Made by a program: the position numbers and the translations under genes. Positions 33,981 to 46,275 of a stretch of DNA of 64,000 nt are shown here, in pieces; position 1 is the first letter of the stretch; the number at the start of each line of letters is the position of its first letter. Below the pieces are notes generated by a model. The model had not been told where the DNA came from, made no database searches, and was given only the letters and a program-made list of their open reading frames with translations. This DNA is from Benincasa hispida (taxonomy: Eukaryota; Streptophyta; Magnoliopsida; Cucurbitales; Cucurbitaceae), in contig NC_052360.1 in assembly GCF_009727055.1 (NCBI RefSeq), positions 69,789,041 through 69,853,040 of the forward strand, in the 5' to 3' direction.

Positions 33981-34174
33981 TAAAGCTCTAGAGATTTTCA
34001 TTTGTAATAGATTTTAAAAAGGTCAAAATTTATTGTAGCAAATTAATTGTACTTTCTGTAGCACCCAACTTAACAAAGTAAAGGCACAATGACTTAATAG
34101 TCTTTTTCATATGATCAATAGTAAAGCTCAAACAACCAAATTTGATATTGCATTTTATTTAAGTAACCATAAAG
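33981..34174. other. CACTA-1 body between two nested elements
   Basis: 194 bp of AT-rich non-coding sequence between the gag-only element and CACTA-2; nothing further recognised. Confidence 0.6.
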
Positions 34175-34949
34175 CATTACAAGAAATAATAGATACGACA
34201 GCAAATGAAAAAAGTTATAAAAGACTTTTATAGCCCTTTTCGAAGGTCTTAACAGCCTATGTTATTAAAACTCTAGAACTTTTTATAGCATTTTTGTAAA
34301 GCTATAATGAATGCTATAATAGGGTATGAAGGTATAGCTTATTTACATTGCTATAAAACATTTAATAGCATTTTATATTAAAGCTATAGTATGTTTATAT
34401 AGCTAAAATAATATGCTATTGTTAACTTATAATAACATTTTTTTACCGTTATAATGTTGTATTTAGAGCTTTAATATTATGCTATGATAAGTTTTTTTTC
34501 ATTCTTTTATAATTATTATAATTATTGTAATAACATTTTGATTGTCTTTTTTTGGCTATATAAATTTTGTTATAGCTTTTACTCGTGGTTATAAAAGGTC
34601 TAACTTTCTTTCTCAACAATTATTTTCTATATATAATTTATTTTTGGTGTTACAATAAACTCATTTTCTTTTTGAAATATCATTTAAATTAATTAAATTT
34701 TAGTAAACTCTACTCCAAGTACTCATTTTTAGTTGAATCCACACATAATAACTACTTCATAACATATTAAATAACATGAACTTTTATTCATAATTGAAGT
34801 TTCATAATCTATTAACATTACAAAATAAAGTAGTCAATAGTTACTTAGAAAAACGAAATTATCCAAACACTACAAAATAAAGTATTTACTGAACGTAATC
34901 ACTAACATAAATTTGTTCACAAAATACAAAATTCATCAAATGTTCAAAA

Positions 34950-37900
34950 TTTCAATTTCGTGTAGTTGAGCTGCTATCTTTGATTCCTTTGCTTGAGTAA
35001 GATAGCATTTCATTTACCTACATAAATATATATAAAAAATATATAAATATGTAATTATGTGAATGCCAATGATAGTGAATTAATTAAATAAAGAAATCAT
35101 CTAATAAATTTTAAACATATTGCCCTGAATGCAAGACAAAATCTACCCTCATCTATGATCTGGAAGAACAACAAAGATTTAAGGATAGTAGCCCTAAGTT
35201 GATACCAGCCACTGAACACAATTACTTAATAACCCAAATAAATCTCCAAATGAAGAAAGAACCCACTCATCGAGATTGAAAAATAAAAATATTTCAACAC
35301 CATTTAGTGACCACCTAGTAATTGAAGACACTATACACAAATTTTGTACAAAGAACATCCTAACACATAAAAAAAATACAAATAAAAAGGCATCAAACTA
35401 ACACAATTATCAAATCTCTTAAACATAGATTAAAATTATAATTATATATGTATTTACATGAAGCATATCTGTAGCAGAAGAATCCTTACAAGAAAGAAGA
35501 GAAATAAGAGCAAGAGCAACCCAACGATGGCTAATCATATGCACATCACACCCTTCCGGAAGCCAAGGTACAAGGATTGAGTTACGAAGCGTGAATAAAT
35601 AAGAACATCAATAGAATTGACCACTGATTCAGTGTAGCAAGAATGAAAGAGAAAATATGAAATTAAATTATTTGTAAGATAACTGAGCCTAATTGGAAAG
35701 GAATCATTGCAGGTCCTCCTTGACAATAAAACAACTACTGTCCAATACTTGGACAAGCAGGGGATATATGAGCATCCAAGGGGCAACTGAAGCAACCATA
35801 ACAACTGGTCATATTTGAGATAGCTAAGTCCATAGAATACAATCAAAGCCATTAAATCATAATATTTGACTAAATTAAAATAAATAGAATGAAAGCGACC
35901 ATTAGAGAATATAAATCATAAATAGGGGTAATCATAGACATATATGGAAAAAAATCCACAACAAAGACACTAGTTTGTATAAGGATATTTCTAAAAGAAT
36001 ATAAATCATATATAGAGGTAAAAGAAAAAGCACATCCACTCATATCTCACAACTTTAGATTCAATATCTCAACAAAATCTACCTTATCTGCACAAAAGCT
36101 AGCAATATATCTTCCAAACAACAAGAATTGTCTCAGATTTCATTGTTCTATTGAAATCAAATACTCAAACTTAAAGAGATAGTCTTGAAATGCAAAGAAG
36201 GACTGAGTAAGGAATACGCAAAAGAACAAGATAACCCAACTATACGATAGAATCAGTGCTTTCCACCTCTTGACCTGAGCTGGAACTCAACTCTTGCCTC
36301 CTCTTTCACAACAAATGTATTTGAATTAGATTATAAACGCTAGCATAAAAGATCTAAAATGGTAATGACAAGATCTAAAAATAAAATTATTGAAATGAGA
36401 TCTTACACCAAAGACTGCATGAATCCAAAATTGAATAAAAGAATTAACCATAGAAAAAGAAAAAAATATATGTAACATATATGCAATGGAATTTTAATTT
36501 CAGCAATGAAACTTTTGTGTTGTTTTTCTCAATCATTTTTTCCAATGGGTAATTGCATTTTCACTTTAACTTCCTTAATGTTCCCATGTTACCAACTAAT
36601 CTATGTAAAGGTAAAGAATAAAGATTATCAAATGTAGACGACAGAAACCTCAAAATTATTGAAAGTTTAGAAGATTGAAATCAAATCCTCGATCAATGAA
36701 AGAGGAATTGTATGAATGAAAAAATTTGTTACAGTAAATTAAGAGTAAATGAAAATAATGTAATGAAAGATTCAAATATTACCAACAATAGTGCATTTGT
36801 ATAAATAAACAAATAAAGTATGGAATACATAAAACTGTCTGATGGTTTCAAGAATCAAAATAACCAGCAATGAGTTTACTTCAAGGTACCTGTCAAAGGG
36901 CTGTTGTTTACGAATCGATTCACCAAAATATCTGGGGGTTGATTATTTTTTGAAAACCTATGATTTTAATTGAGAATCATACAAGAAATGGATGAAAAAT
37001 GGAAATAAATTTTGGCATGCCTACGATAAGTTTTGAGCCTCACATACTTCGATATTGAGATCAAATACTTAAACTCATTCAAATTGATAGTATTGAAATC
37101 TAGAGAATTGATAAGTGAAAAATAATTCATACCTCTTTCATAACAAACTCCTACACAAACCTCTCCTCAAGTTCCCACTAGCCACACACCAATACCATAC
37201 TCACTAGCTAAAATTGTATCAAAATTAAAAAATACATCTTTTGAAAAAAATGGAAACATAAACTCAAAATTAAGCTTGAGAAGAACAAATCATCCTTAAC
37301 TGATGAGCAAAAAACAAACTCCATGTCCAAGTTTAGAAAACCTATTTGAAATCGGAGGGCATAAAAAATTTTCTATAGAACTACAAATCATAAAGATTCA
37401 TATTTGATACATAACCCTACGACAATAAAGCTCAGAGGTTAAGAATAAGAGAGATTTTAAAATAAATAGAAAATTACAAAACCTCTTAGATTGAAAACAA
37501 ACATTTACGTTAACATCGTTAACAAACAGCCTAATAAATTATTTTCACCAATCAAGAAATATGGTTTTCAATCAAACAATTTTATACATTAGATAGAAGT
37601 AGAAAACTATCACGAGAAAATTCAATAAGATTAGAAAACAAAGCACAAAAGTAAACAGAAATTTGCATGTGTAGCAAAAACATGTTCTCATTTGTATCAC
37701 TCTTTAAGAGAATATTTCGACCCTAACAAACACATAACATTAAAATATTACAAAGTGGAATAAAACAACTTGAAAGTGGACTCTTAAGGTTCGAGCCATG
37801 AACTTTGCAAGTTGAAAAAGAGAAACGACTGAGTGTTAGTTCAAAGCAAAGACTACACTAGAGTTCAAAAAATTAACTAGTTGGCAATTACCAAATCAAA

Positions 37901-38497
37901 TGCAGAGCTTTGAATGACGTTTTGAATTTCAGGTTGTAATCATTATCATATTGTTAAGGCTCAAAAGATAGTTAACAAATCTAAATTGTCCACTTAAAAA
38001 GACCACCAATTTAGAAGAATAGAATGCAAATAAACTACAATATGATGTTATCATTTACATTTGGAAATTATGTTGCTGCTCTTACCAAATGAACAGTTCA
38101 TAATAGAAATGATCTAGAAAAAGTTTCAGTTGCCAAAAACATTCACTCTCACTCGTGCAATAACTTTAGGATGAAACTTAAGCTCTAATATATTTTTCTT
38201 GGCTCCCTTATCTCTAGAAGAAAAACATTCAACTTGTCGATATCCCTGCACATCATTGTATGCTTAAGCTTTCAAGAATTAGTTAACGAGATTGAGATGC
38301 GGTTTGAAAATGTTATCTAAACTTTAGTCATACAGTGTACACTTAAAATTTTTAAAAGATCCAGCTAGATTTTATGGGGTCTCAAATACTATTAGTAGAA
38401 GATAGCAATTGCTTGTTTATTGCATTTCCATTAAAGCTCATGGTTTTAGTGAGAAAGTCACATTAGAATCTAAAAGGGTATTTGGGATTAACTATAT
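34950..38497. other. CACTA-2 interior, no gene recognised
   Basis: About 3.5 kb of AT-rich, low-complexity sequence. The only frame above 100 codons (35535-35852, minus) lacks any family resemblance. It could include captured intron or UTR sequence, but nothing specific can be supported. Confidence 0.45.
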
Positions 38498-39167
38498 TGT
38501 TGGGTTAACCACTCTTCACTAGACTCAAATACTCAAGAACAACACTGGAAAGATGAAAAAAAGGCTAAGAAATATTTTGTCAAATCCTCTTCCTACTCGA
38601 TGCTCGATGAGAATTCCCTTCTTTGTCTGACGAGTCTCTGTTAAATCCTCGGATGAACTCGATGACAATTGAATTAATACTCGATTTTACTCGATGATTC
38701 TTGATGAATACTCGGTGCGACTCGAAGGTGAAAGCGATCAGCTCGAAGCTACTCGATAGCAAAGATCGATGCACAATTCAACTTGATACTTTGTTATTCA
38801 ATGTGATTTGAAATGAAATTATATAGCACGCGATTTGCAAAAAAGATTGACCGTTTCATCACAAAGACGAATGAACAAGAAAGATAAAGACAGGAAGAAG
38901 AGACACAGAGGTTTACGTGGTTCGGCAAGATTGCCTACGTCTACGGGAAGATTCAAGTTCTTTACTATTGAAGATTGCATACAACTTTTGTTGTTAAGAT
39001 TGCATACAACTTTTGTTGTTTACAGAAAACTAGGAAAATGATGATAACTCTCTCTATTTTTGTTTTACTGATCAGAGGTATTTATAAAGCATATCAACTG
39101 ACCATTACATCACAAAGTTAGTTATAGACAAATAAAAAATTGAGGTATTTGAGTCACAGCTTCTTCA
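38498..39167 (+). repeat. Solo Copia-type LTR (670 bp) in CACTA-2
   Basis: TGTTGGGTTAACC to CAGCTTCTTCA, flanked by TATAT (38493-38497 and 39168-39172). It contains TTTACGTGGTTCGGC near 38912, a motif also seen in the Copia-C LTR (TACGTGGTTCGGC). A 25-bp exact tandem duplication lies at 38971-39020, and a run of CTCGATGA-like words at 38595-38770. Confidence 0.85.
38971..39020 (+). repeat. Exact 25-bp tandem duplication
   Basis: AAGATTGCATACAAC followed by TTTTGTTGTT occurs twice in succession without change, which implies a recent local duplication. Confidence 0.92.
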
Positions 39168-39289
39168 TATATATAATAGTTATCTATATTCAAAAATCAA
39201 CATTAAAAATCAAACCCAATATCTCAAAAAAGAAAAATAATAATAATACATAAAGAAAAGATTTCAAAAACAAAATATTAATAGTAGAC

Positions 39290-39862
39290 TTGCTTCATAA
39301 ATCTGCAGATTTTCCATTTCGAAAATCTAACAAACTTCGCATGGAGAGCTTTTTGAACATCGTTGTTGATTCAAGTACTTCATTACTATATCTTCTACAC
39401 ATAGATCTCAATCTACCTATTCAGCCTGCACGAAACCTTGAATCAAACCATGATTTCAAATTACACAACCAAAGCAAAGAGAATAAAAAATGCCCTAGGA
39501 ATTGCAACAAGAAGTTGAATCACCTGGCTATAGATGAAGTTATGGAGAAGAGTGGAGCAGAGAGGATTGTTGTGTTTGACATTGCCAAATTATGAGGCGT
39601 TGATGGAGGGATAGGCATTGCCGGTGGCGACATCGAAGAAATTGATGGCGGGAGACAACTCTTTAGATACATTAGTGGGAAGAAGATGCAATTGGGAGAG
39701 ATAAAATTGGTGATTCCTTCGGTGAGAAAATAATAGGATTGTCAGATGTAAACAAGAATGATGAGAAATGAGTAGAAAAGAAACAAAAGAGGAGAGAAAT
39801 GAGAGAATTTTAGATACCCTAAATGTTTTGCGAGTAAATAAGGAGAAGATAAACGAAAACAA
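39290..39862. other. CACTA-2 right-arm stretch with opposing open frames
   Basis: A 101-codon plus-strand frame (39290-39595) and a 90-codon minus-strand frame (39590-39862) lie end to end just inside the right subterminal repeats. Neither matches a family I recognise. The minus-strand frame is rich in Ser, Phe and Leu. Captured gene fragment is possible but unsupported. Confidence 0.25.
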
Positions 39863-40017
39863 AATCTTGGTGACATGCTAGCAAATTCTAATATTTTGGG
39901 CACGATCAGAAATTTTTCATTTTCTTTTTCTTAGTCTTTTTTTTTTCACTTGATTTTATAGCCTATTTTCAAAAATACTTTACTTTGAAGCTATAAAAGA
40001 GCATATTTCTTGTAGTG

Positions 40018-40530
40018 AATCTAGTGCAAAAATGTTAGGTGTGTTCAATCATCAAAGTCTTTGGCTAATTTATATCACGTTCGATTCATTAATAAAACGA
40101 ACAACTTAACAAAACCAACTTGACATATAATTTGATGATAAAATACGAATCAACATCAACATGGAAACAAATAATAGAAGTTATATTTATGAGTAATGTT
40201 TTTTATTTCCATGTCTAGACTAAATGCATTATCATTGATTCATTGTCTTAACAATAGTCACGAACCCATATGTACAGAGTCTTGAGAAAGTCACCTTGCT
40301 TTTAACACAATCTTTTTCCCTTATTTGTTGGTTTTACTTCTCTCTGTGGAAGTCCATAATTTTACAGACAGGTGGATTGGCTTTTTGTTGGACCTGAAAA
40401 ATATTTGACAATTGGAATCAAATTTTGCAAGACCTAATAATAAATAGGAAAGACTTCTTTAATTAGTAAGGTTCAAAATTCAGCTATAAATATAAAAAGA
40501 CAACATAAGATAGTAATATTAAAATAGAAA
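40018..40530. other. CACTA-1 right arm, non-coding segment
   Basis: AT-rich, no features. The part next to 40536 would be intron 1 of the captured DAHP synthase fragment on the minus strand, starting GTAAA at 40535. Confidence 0.45.
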
Positions 40531-40535
40531 TTTAC

Positions 40536-40770
40536 CTCAACCAAGCTCCTAGCCTCACCAACAAACACCAGGAAACGATTCGATGGTTTTAAGAACAGAC
40601 TCAAGAGAAGCTTGATCCAGGTACTCAGGAAGCTGCAAAGCCTTCTTCGATTTCCAGCTCTTCAAAATCCATTTCTCGTGGGTAGACAACGTCCCCACTG
40701 TCTTCTTACGTGGGGTCTCAACAACCTTGTCATCGGTTGGCTCTGAAGCGTGAACGCAGAGATTCGTTAG
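40536..40770 (-). pseudogene. Captured DAHP synthase exon fragment (shikimate pathway)
   Basis: The minus strand reads [14 protein letters not shown], then [47 protein letters not shown] and, after a 1-base frameshift, [11 protein letters not shown]. This is the N-terminus of plant plastid class II 3-deoxy-D-arabino-heptulosonate 7-phosphate synthase just past the transit peptide (family signature [12 protein letters not shown], then F-x-G-E-A-R-x-L). The exon ends at GTAAA, a plausible retained splice donor, so the fragment was copied as genomic DNA. The enzyme condenses PEP and erythrose 4-phosphate; this ~80-codon piece cannot. It lies inside CACTA-1, 0.6 kb from its right end. Upstream (40770-40880) may hold transit-peptide coding with a stop. 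Confidence 0.85.
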
Positions 40771-40879
40771 CTAAGCCTGAGATAGGTCTTCGATGGAACA
40801 AAAAACGAACTGGGCTCGTGAGATTTAGATTCAAGAAGAAGATTGAAGATCAATTTGAATGAACAAAGAGCACGGAGTG

Positions 40880-41351
40880 GATGGATCTAGCTACGAGTCG
40901 ATGAATCTAGCGTTGTACGATTCATGATTCGATGGAGCTTCCAGCGAACGATTTGATGGAGCTTGCAGCGTGTGATTTGAACGCACTGGTGGCGATATTG
41001 ATGGAGCTTCGATGGTCCGGTGGTGAGAGATATGGTAACAGCTTGGCGGGGAGATAGATGTTGTGAAGAGAGAGAGGACAAGAAGGTTATGAACAAGAAG
41101 GAAACAATAACTTGAGAGGGTAACCAGAATGGGGGAGGGAGGGAAACAGAAAATGAAATTTAAAAATTGTGTGGGATTAAAAAGATGGTCACCTACAATG
41201 TCGGTCTTAGACCGACATTGTAGCTTCATTAATATATATCCTTAATGTTAGTTTAAAACTGACATTACAGATCCGTTTTTTTAAGAAAGCAATATTATAC
41301 ATCCATGTTTAGTTTTTTCAACCGACATCAAAGACCAAATTTATTGTAGTG
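40880..41351. other. CACTA-1 right subterminal region
   Basis: Contains repeated GATTCATGATTCGATGGAGCT-like phrases at about 40900-41030 (GATGGAGCTT three times). Near the end is the palindromic pair ACAATGTCGGTCTTAGACC and CGACATTGTAG at about 41198-41223. Terminal TTATTGTAGTG at 41351. Confidence 0.65.
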
Positions 41352-41709
41352 AAAAGAAAACTGGTGGAGGAAAAAGTTCATGCAAATTTGTTTTTTGAAA
41401 GAATTTTATTCTTTTAAATTCTCACAACAAAATCTCTTCAATCCCAAAATTCCCTTCAATTTCTTCACATTTGGATCCCATAATCCATTCCAAGGCTGGA
41501 GAATAGCAGGAAATACTCTTGTGGTTGTCCATGAACCATTCATGATTAGAAAACAAAGAGGGATTGCATCATTTTTAGAGTTCTACAAAGGTTGTACATT
41601 ATAACCCTAATTTGCTATGTATGACCTTGCTTGCTTATTTATTAAAATTAATATAATGAGAGTACTTAAGATCCAAATCTCTTCCACATGTTAAATGTCA
41701 ACTCTAACA
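41352..41709 (+). repeat. Copia-A 5' LTR, piece 3
   Basis: Matches 52555-52900 of the 3' LTR (CTGGTGGAGGAAAAAGTTC, CATTTGGATCCC, GGATTGCATCATTTTT, CTCTAACA). It ends ACTCTAACA directly before the primer binding site. Confidence 0.92.
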
Positions 41710-42913
41710 ATTGGTATCAGAGTATGTTTTAAGTATTCAATTTACGTTATTTTTAGTTTGATGGGTGTTTTTCATAAATTGTATGAAATGGGTGCTGATA
41801 TGGATATATTATAGTTTTGGCATTAGATTTCTCTTCAATTACGTTGTAATTGTTGTAATTGGCTCTTTGTTTATGGGTCTTAATGTATGATTAAGAGTCT
41901 GTACATTTATTAGATGCTTTAAAACGTTAAAATAGGTCGCTATCTTGTAAAACTTTGGTTACAAATGCACCTGGGCTAAATCCTATCTAAGGCTAGAGGT
42001 ACTTAAGTTGACGGTTTACAAAATACCTGCTACCTGAGAATTTTTGTCGGTTCTTGAGTATTGTTAACTCGATTTTATGAGCATGCATGAGTGATTTGAG
42101 GTAATAAATTGGTTTCTCACTTTAACATCGTAGGTTAGATCCAAATATAAACGTTATACTTAGATAAATACCTAAACTTAGGTTGTTTTTACCAGAATAT
42201 TTCTAAGTAAATATATACTCAAATAAGTAGAACACTTTAGTGAGAGATTAATTATATATATGATACATTATTTTTTGCTCTCACGTCCCTAGAGTTCACA
42301 CCGTGAGATCCATGCTCGGCTTTATGTCGCTTTTATTGTGACTGTTCCATTCAGAAAGTGTTTGTATGAGTCAATAACAAGGTGAATAGGGAAGTAGTTC
42401 ATAGTAAATGAGTGAAGAAAATGTATCAACGTATATTGCGGTCTCTTCTATTAGGTTACGAGTTCCTATGTTCCATCTACTTGTCATTTTTAGGTGACCA
42501 CCAATTCTGATTGTTGTAACATAGGGATCGAAACACCGCAAATTTCAGAAATAAGTAGGATCTCTTAGTTCCTTCTTCAGCATTGTCTTCCAATTCGGGA
42601 GCTTGTTGATACCATTCTCTGAAATCTTAAAATGAAGGGTCACACTTACAAGAGTTACTAAGTGTTAGTAAGTTCTTGACAAAAAATGATGGCTAAATGA
42701 CTATAGGAATAAAGAGTTATTCTGACCTTAGTATTTAGTCAAGAATGTCTTGCTTCAGTGAAGGAATATTTGACTGCCCCTCGATAGCATCTATTGTGAC
42801 TCCTTAAATTATTGTTGCAAGTAATAATGAGGTATGGGTACATTGTTATTTTTGCTAAAATTAAATTGGATTTTAAAAGAAGTTTAATAATAGAATTGTT
42901 TTATATTTTCAGC
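41710..42913 (+). other. Copia-A leader with primer binding site
   Basis: TTGGTATCAGAG at 41711-41722 is the initiator-Met-type primer binding site. The remaining ~1.2 kb before gag shows no coding and would be the untranslated leader. Confidence 0.75.
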
Positions 42914-43880
42914 ATGTCGAACTCTATCATTCAAGTTTTAGCTTCCAATAAGTTTAATGAAGATTGTTGAATACCTGGAGATTTAATATTAATACAATAC
43001 TAGTAATAGATGATTTGAGGTTTATTTTAAAGGAGGAATGTCCTCCAACTCCCAGCCTGATTGCAAACCGAAATGTTCGAGATGGATATGACAAATGGGT
43101 TAGGGAAAATGAGAAAGTTCGAGCCTATATCTTAGCAAGCATATCAGATGTTTTAACCAAGAAGCATGAGAGCATAGTCACCGCTAAGTGATCATGGATT
43201 CATAACAAGCGATGTTTGAGCAATCGTCCACATCCATTCAGCATGATACTCTCAAATACGTTTACAACTCCTGTATGAAGGAATGGACCTTTGCTAAAAA
43301 ACATGTCCTGAACATGATGGTCTATTTCAATATTGTAGAGGCAAATGAGTCTTTCATTGATGAGAAGAGCCAGGTTAGTTTCATCATGGAATCTCTTCTG
43401 AAGAGTTTCCTACAGTTTAGAACAAATGCAATGATGAACAAAATAGAATATAATCTGCCTACTCTTCTAAATGAGGTTTAGACTTATCAATCTATGATGA
43501 AAAATAAGGGATAGGAAGGGGAAGCAAATATTATAACCCCTAGTAAATTCCATAAAGGATCGTTCTCTGGGACTAAATCCTCTAGTACAAAGTCTGGACC
43601 TTTAACTTCTAAGGATAAGAGTATCCCGACGAAGAAGAAGGGAAAAAGGAAAAAGAAAGCTCCTGCAAAGAAAAGTAAGGCTAAGGTTGCGAAAGGTAAA
43701 CGTTATGATTGCAACAAAGATGAGCACTGAAAAAGGAATTGCCTTGGATATCTTGCTGAGAAAAAAAGTCGAGAAGGAAAAACAAGATAAATACGATTTA
43801 CTTGTTATTGAAACATGTTTAGTGGAGAATTTTCATTTGACCTGGATATTAGATTCGAGCGTTGCCAACCATATCCTTAC
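42914..43880 (+). pseudogene. Copia-A gag and protease remnant
   Basis: Begins MSNSIIQVLASNKFN, breaks frame near 42965, and continues WRFNINTILVIDDLRFIL, DGYDKWVRENEKVRAYIL, DVLTKKHESIVTAK, SFIMESLLKSFLQFRTN and a Lys-rich linker (KKKGKRKKKAPAKK). The zinc knuckle reads RYDCNKDEH, stop, KRNC, so the first Cys is lost and the residue after the His is a stop codon. A protease-like WILDSSVANHI follows, where D-S-G-A-T-N-H is usual. Multiple stops and frameshifts; inactive. Confidence 0.85.
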
Positions 43881-44279
43881 TTTTATTTAGGAAACTAGTT
43901 CTTGGAAACAACTTGCAGAAGGCAAGATGACTTTCAAGGTGGGAACAAGAGAGGTCATCTCAGCCCATGCAGTGGGAGATTTGATTTTTTTTTTTTTTTT
44001 TTGGAGATGTTTACATTTCGTTAGAAAATGATTATTATGTACCTAACATGAGAAGGAACTTTATATCAATCTCTTGTTTATTAGAACATATGTACAAATT
44101 TTTTTTGAAATCAATGAAGTGTTCATTAGTTCAAAATGTGTTCAATTATGTTCTACTAAACTTGAAAATAACTTGTATGTACTAAAACTAATTGAGTCAA
44201 AAGCTATTTTAAATATAGAGATATTTAAAACATCTGAAACTCAAAATAGAAAATGCAAAATTTCTTCTAATACGTATCT

Positions 44280-45190
44280 TTGACACTTAAAACTTAGATA
44301 CATAAATCTCAATAGATTGGGAGATTAGTTAAGAGTATACTCCTAAATCAGTTAAAAGACAACTCTTTACTTCCATGTGAATCATGTCTTGAGGGTAAAA
44401 TGACCAACAGATCTTTTACGAGAAAATGTCTAAGAGTCAAAGAACCCCTAAAGCTTGTACATTAAAGCCTTTGTGGTCTTATGAATGTTAAGGCTCGAGG
44501 AGGATCTGAATGTTTCATCTAGATATGACTATGTTTACCTAATGCATCATAAGTCTGAAACTCTTAAAAAGTTAAAAAGAGTATAAGGCAGAGGCTAAGA
44601 ATCTATTAGGTAAAAAGATTAAAACACTTCGATCATATCATGTTTGTGAGTATATGGACTTGAAATTTTAGGACTATTTGATAGACACGGAATTTAGTCT
44701 TAGCTCACAACACTCAGTACACCTCAACATAATGGTGTAGTGGAGAGGAAAAACAGAATCATGTTAGACATGGTTCGTTCAATGATGAGTTATGCTCAAT
44801 TACCTAATTCATTTTGGGGATACGCAGTACGAACTGCAGTATATATATTTTGAACATGGTTCACTCAAAAAGTGTTTCTGAAATACTGTATGAGTTATGG
44901 AGAGAGTGTAAAGGTAGTTTTTTTCACTTTAGGATTTGGGGATGCTCGACACATGTGTTGGTGCAGAATCCAAAGAAATTTAATTGTTGTTCAAAAGTAT
45001 GCCTATTTGTAGGATACACCAAAGAAACAAAAGTGGTCTATTTTATGATACTAAAGATGATAAAGTGTTTGTATCGACAAATGCTACATTCTTGGAGGAG
45101 TACCACATAAGAAATCATCAACCTTGTAGTAAACTAGTATTGAATGAAATGTCCAAGGAAACTACAAAAGAGACCAACAAGAGTTGATGA
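44280..45190 (+). pseudogene. Copia-A integrase remnant
   Basis: Traces of the zinc-binding region (HLKLRYINLNRLGD, ESCLEGKMTNRSFT), then STPQHNGVVERKNRIML, MVRSMMSYAQLP, SFWGYAV, HFRIWGCSTHVLVQNPKKF, VCLFVGYTKET and ATFLEEYHIRNHQPCSKLV spread over all three frames. A central part of the catalytic core is shortened (GLMNVKARGGSE... is followed quickly by SETLKKLKR). It cannot be functional. Confidence 0.85.
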
Positions 45191-45379
45191 TCAAGCCAGT
45201 CCATCAACAAGAGTTGTTGATGAAACTGGTACGTATGGTCAGTCATATCCTTCTCCAGGGTTGAGAATGCCTCGATACAGTGGGAGGGTTGTTCAACAAC
45301 CTGACTGATACATAGGTTTGATAAAAACTCAAGTCATCATATCTGATGATGGCTTAGAAGATCCATTGACCTATAAAAA

Positions 45380-46275
45380 GACAATGGAAGATGTAGACCG
45401 AGACTAGTGAATAAAAGCCACGGATCTCGAAATAGAGTCAATGTACATCAATTGAGTTTGGGAACTTGTAGATCAACCAGATGGGTTAAAACCTATTGGT
45501 TGTAAATAGATCTATAAAAGAAAATGAGACCAAGCTGGTAAGGTACAAACCTACCAAGCTCGGCTTGTGGCAAAAAGGGTTTACCCAAAGAAAGGGTGGA
45601 CTATGAAGAAACCTTATCTTCGGTTGCCATGATTAAGTCAATTAGCATACTCTTGTCCATTGCTACCTTTTATGATTATGAAATATTTCAAATGGATGTC
45701 AAGAAAGCCTTTCTAAATGACAATCTTGAAAAAAGTATTTATATGTCTCAGCTAGAGGGATTCATTGAAAAGGGTCAAGAGTAAAAGGTTTCAAGATCAA
45801 ACGATCCATTTATAGATTGAAACATGCATCTCGATCATGGAATATAAGATTTGACATTGCGATCAAATCTTTTGGCTTTGAACAGAATGTTGACGAACCT
45901 TGTGTTTACAAGAAAATTGTCAACAAAACTGTAGCCTTTCTGGTATTATATGTTGATGATATTCTACTCATTGGGAATGAGGAAGGATTCCTTGCTAACG
46001 TTAAAAGAGAGCTAGCATCACAGTTCCAAATGAAAGATTTGGGAGATGTTCTATATGCTCTTAGAATCCAAATAGTTCAAAATCACAAGAACAGAATGCT
46101 AAAAAATCGCAAGAACAGAATGATAACCTTATCTCAGGCATCTTATATAGACAATATATTGTGTAGATATAAGATACAAAATTCCAAAAGAGGTCTATTA
46201 TCTTCAGACATGAAATTCATCTATCTAAGGAACAGTGTCCTAAGACATCTTAAGAAGTTAAGGTTATGAAACAAA
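45380..46275 (+). pseudogene. Copia-A reverse transcriptase, broken; YVDD intact
   Basis: KATDLEIESMYIN, VWELVDQPDGLKPIG, ARLVAK, VDYEETLSSVAMIKSI, FQMDVKKAFLNDNLEKSIYM and LEGFIEKGQE precede a stop. An open segment follows (45817-46269) with HASRSWNIRFD, EPCVYKKI, AFLVLYVDDILLIG and FQMKDLGDVLYALRIQI. A short near-duplicate (NHKNRM and NRKNRM) occurs after the DLG block. The RT core motifs are recognisable but the frame is interrupted several times. Confidence 0.9.

Larger units (their letters stand above)
34175..40017. mobile_element. CACTA-2: 5.8-kb non-autonomous CACTA transposon inside CACTA-1
   Basis: Left end CATTACAAGAAATA and right end (reverse complement) CACTACAAGAAATATG form a 14-bp terminal inverted repeat of the CACTA superfamily. 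Flanking triplets are AAG and AAT (3-bp TSD with one change). The first and last ~300 bp are packed with TATAGC/GCTATAA words, the subterminal repeats to which a CACTA transposase would bind. The interior (about 34950-38490) is AT-rich with no transposase or other recognisable coding. A solo LTR is nested at 38498-39167. Mobilisation would need a transposase supplied in trans. Confidence 0.85.
22907..41351. mobile_element. CACTA-1: 18.4-kb non-autonomous CACTA transposon with nested elements
   Basis: Left end TACTACAAAACTGGACTTTA and right end (reverse complement) CACTACAATAAATTTGGTC align as an imperfect terminal inverted repeat of about 28 bp with the CACTA signature (first base mutated on the left). 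Both subterminal regions carry AATGTCGGT/ACCGACATT words. The element interrupts Copia-A LTR sequence between ACTATAAATGGA and AGAAAACTGGTGGAGG, which are contiguous in the 3' LTR at about 52535-52565. The 3-bp TSD is not clean. No transposase coding was seen. It hosts the gag-only LTR element, CACTA-2 and a DAHP synthase fragment. Confidence 0.85.

Noticed and set aside
34020..34050. A third CACTA terminus (TTTATTGTAGC)
   Set aside because: It resembles the CACTA-1 right end by a few bases only, lacks the final G-T-G and has no partner.
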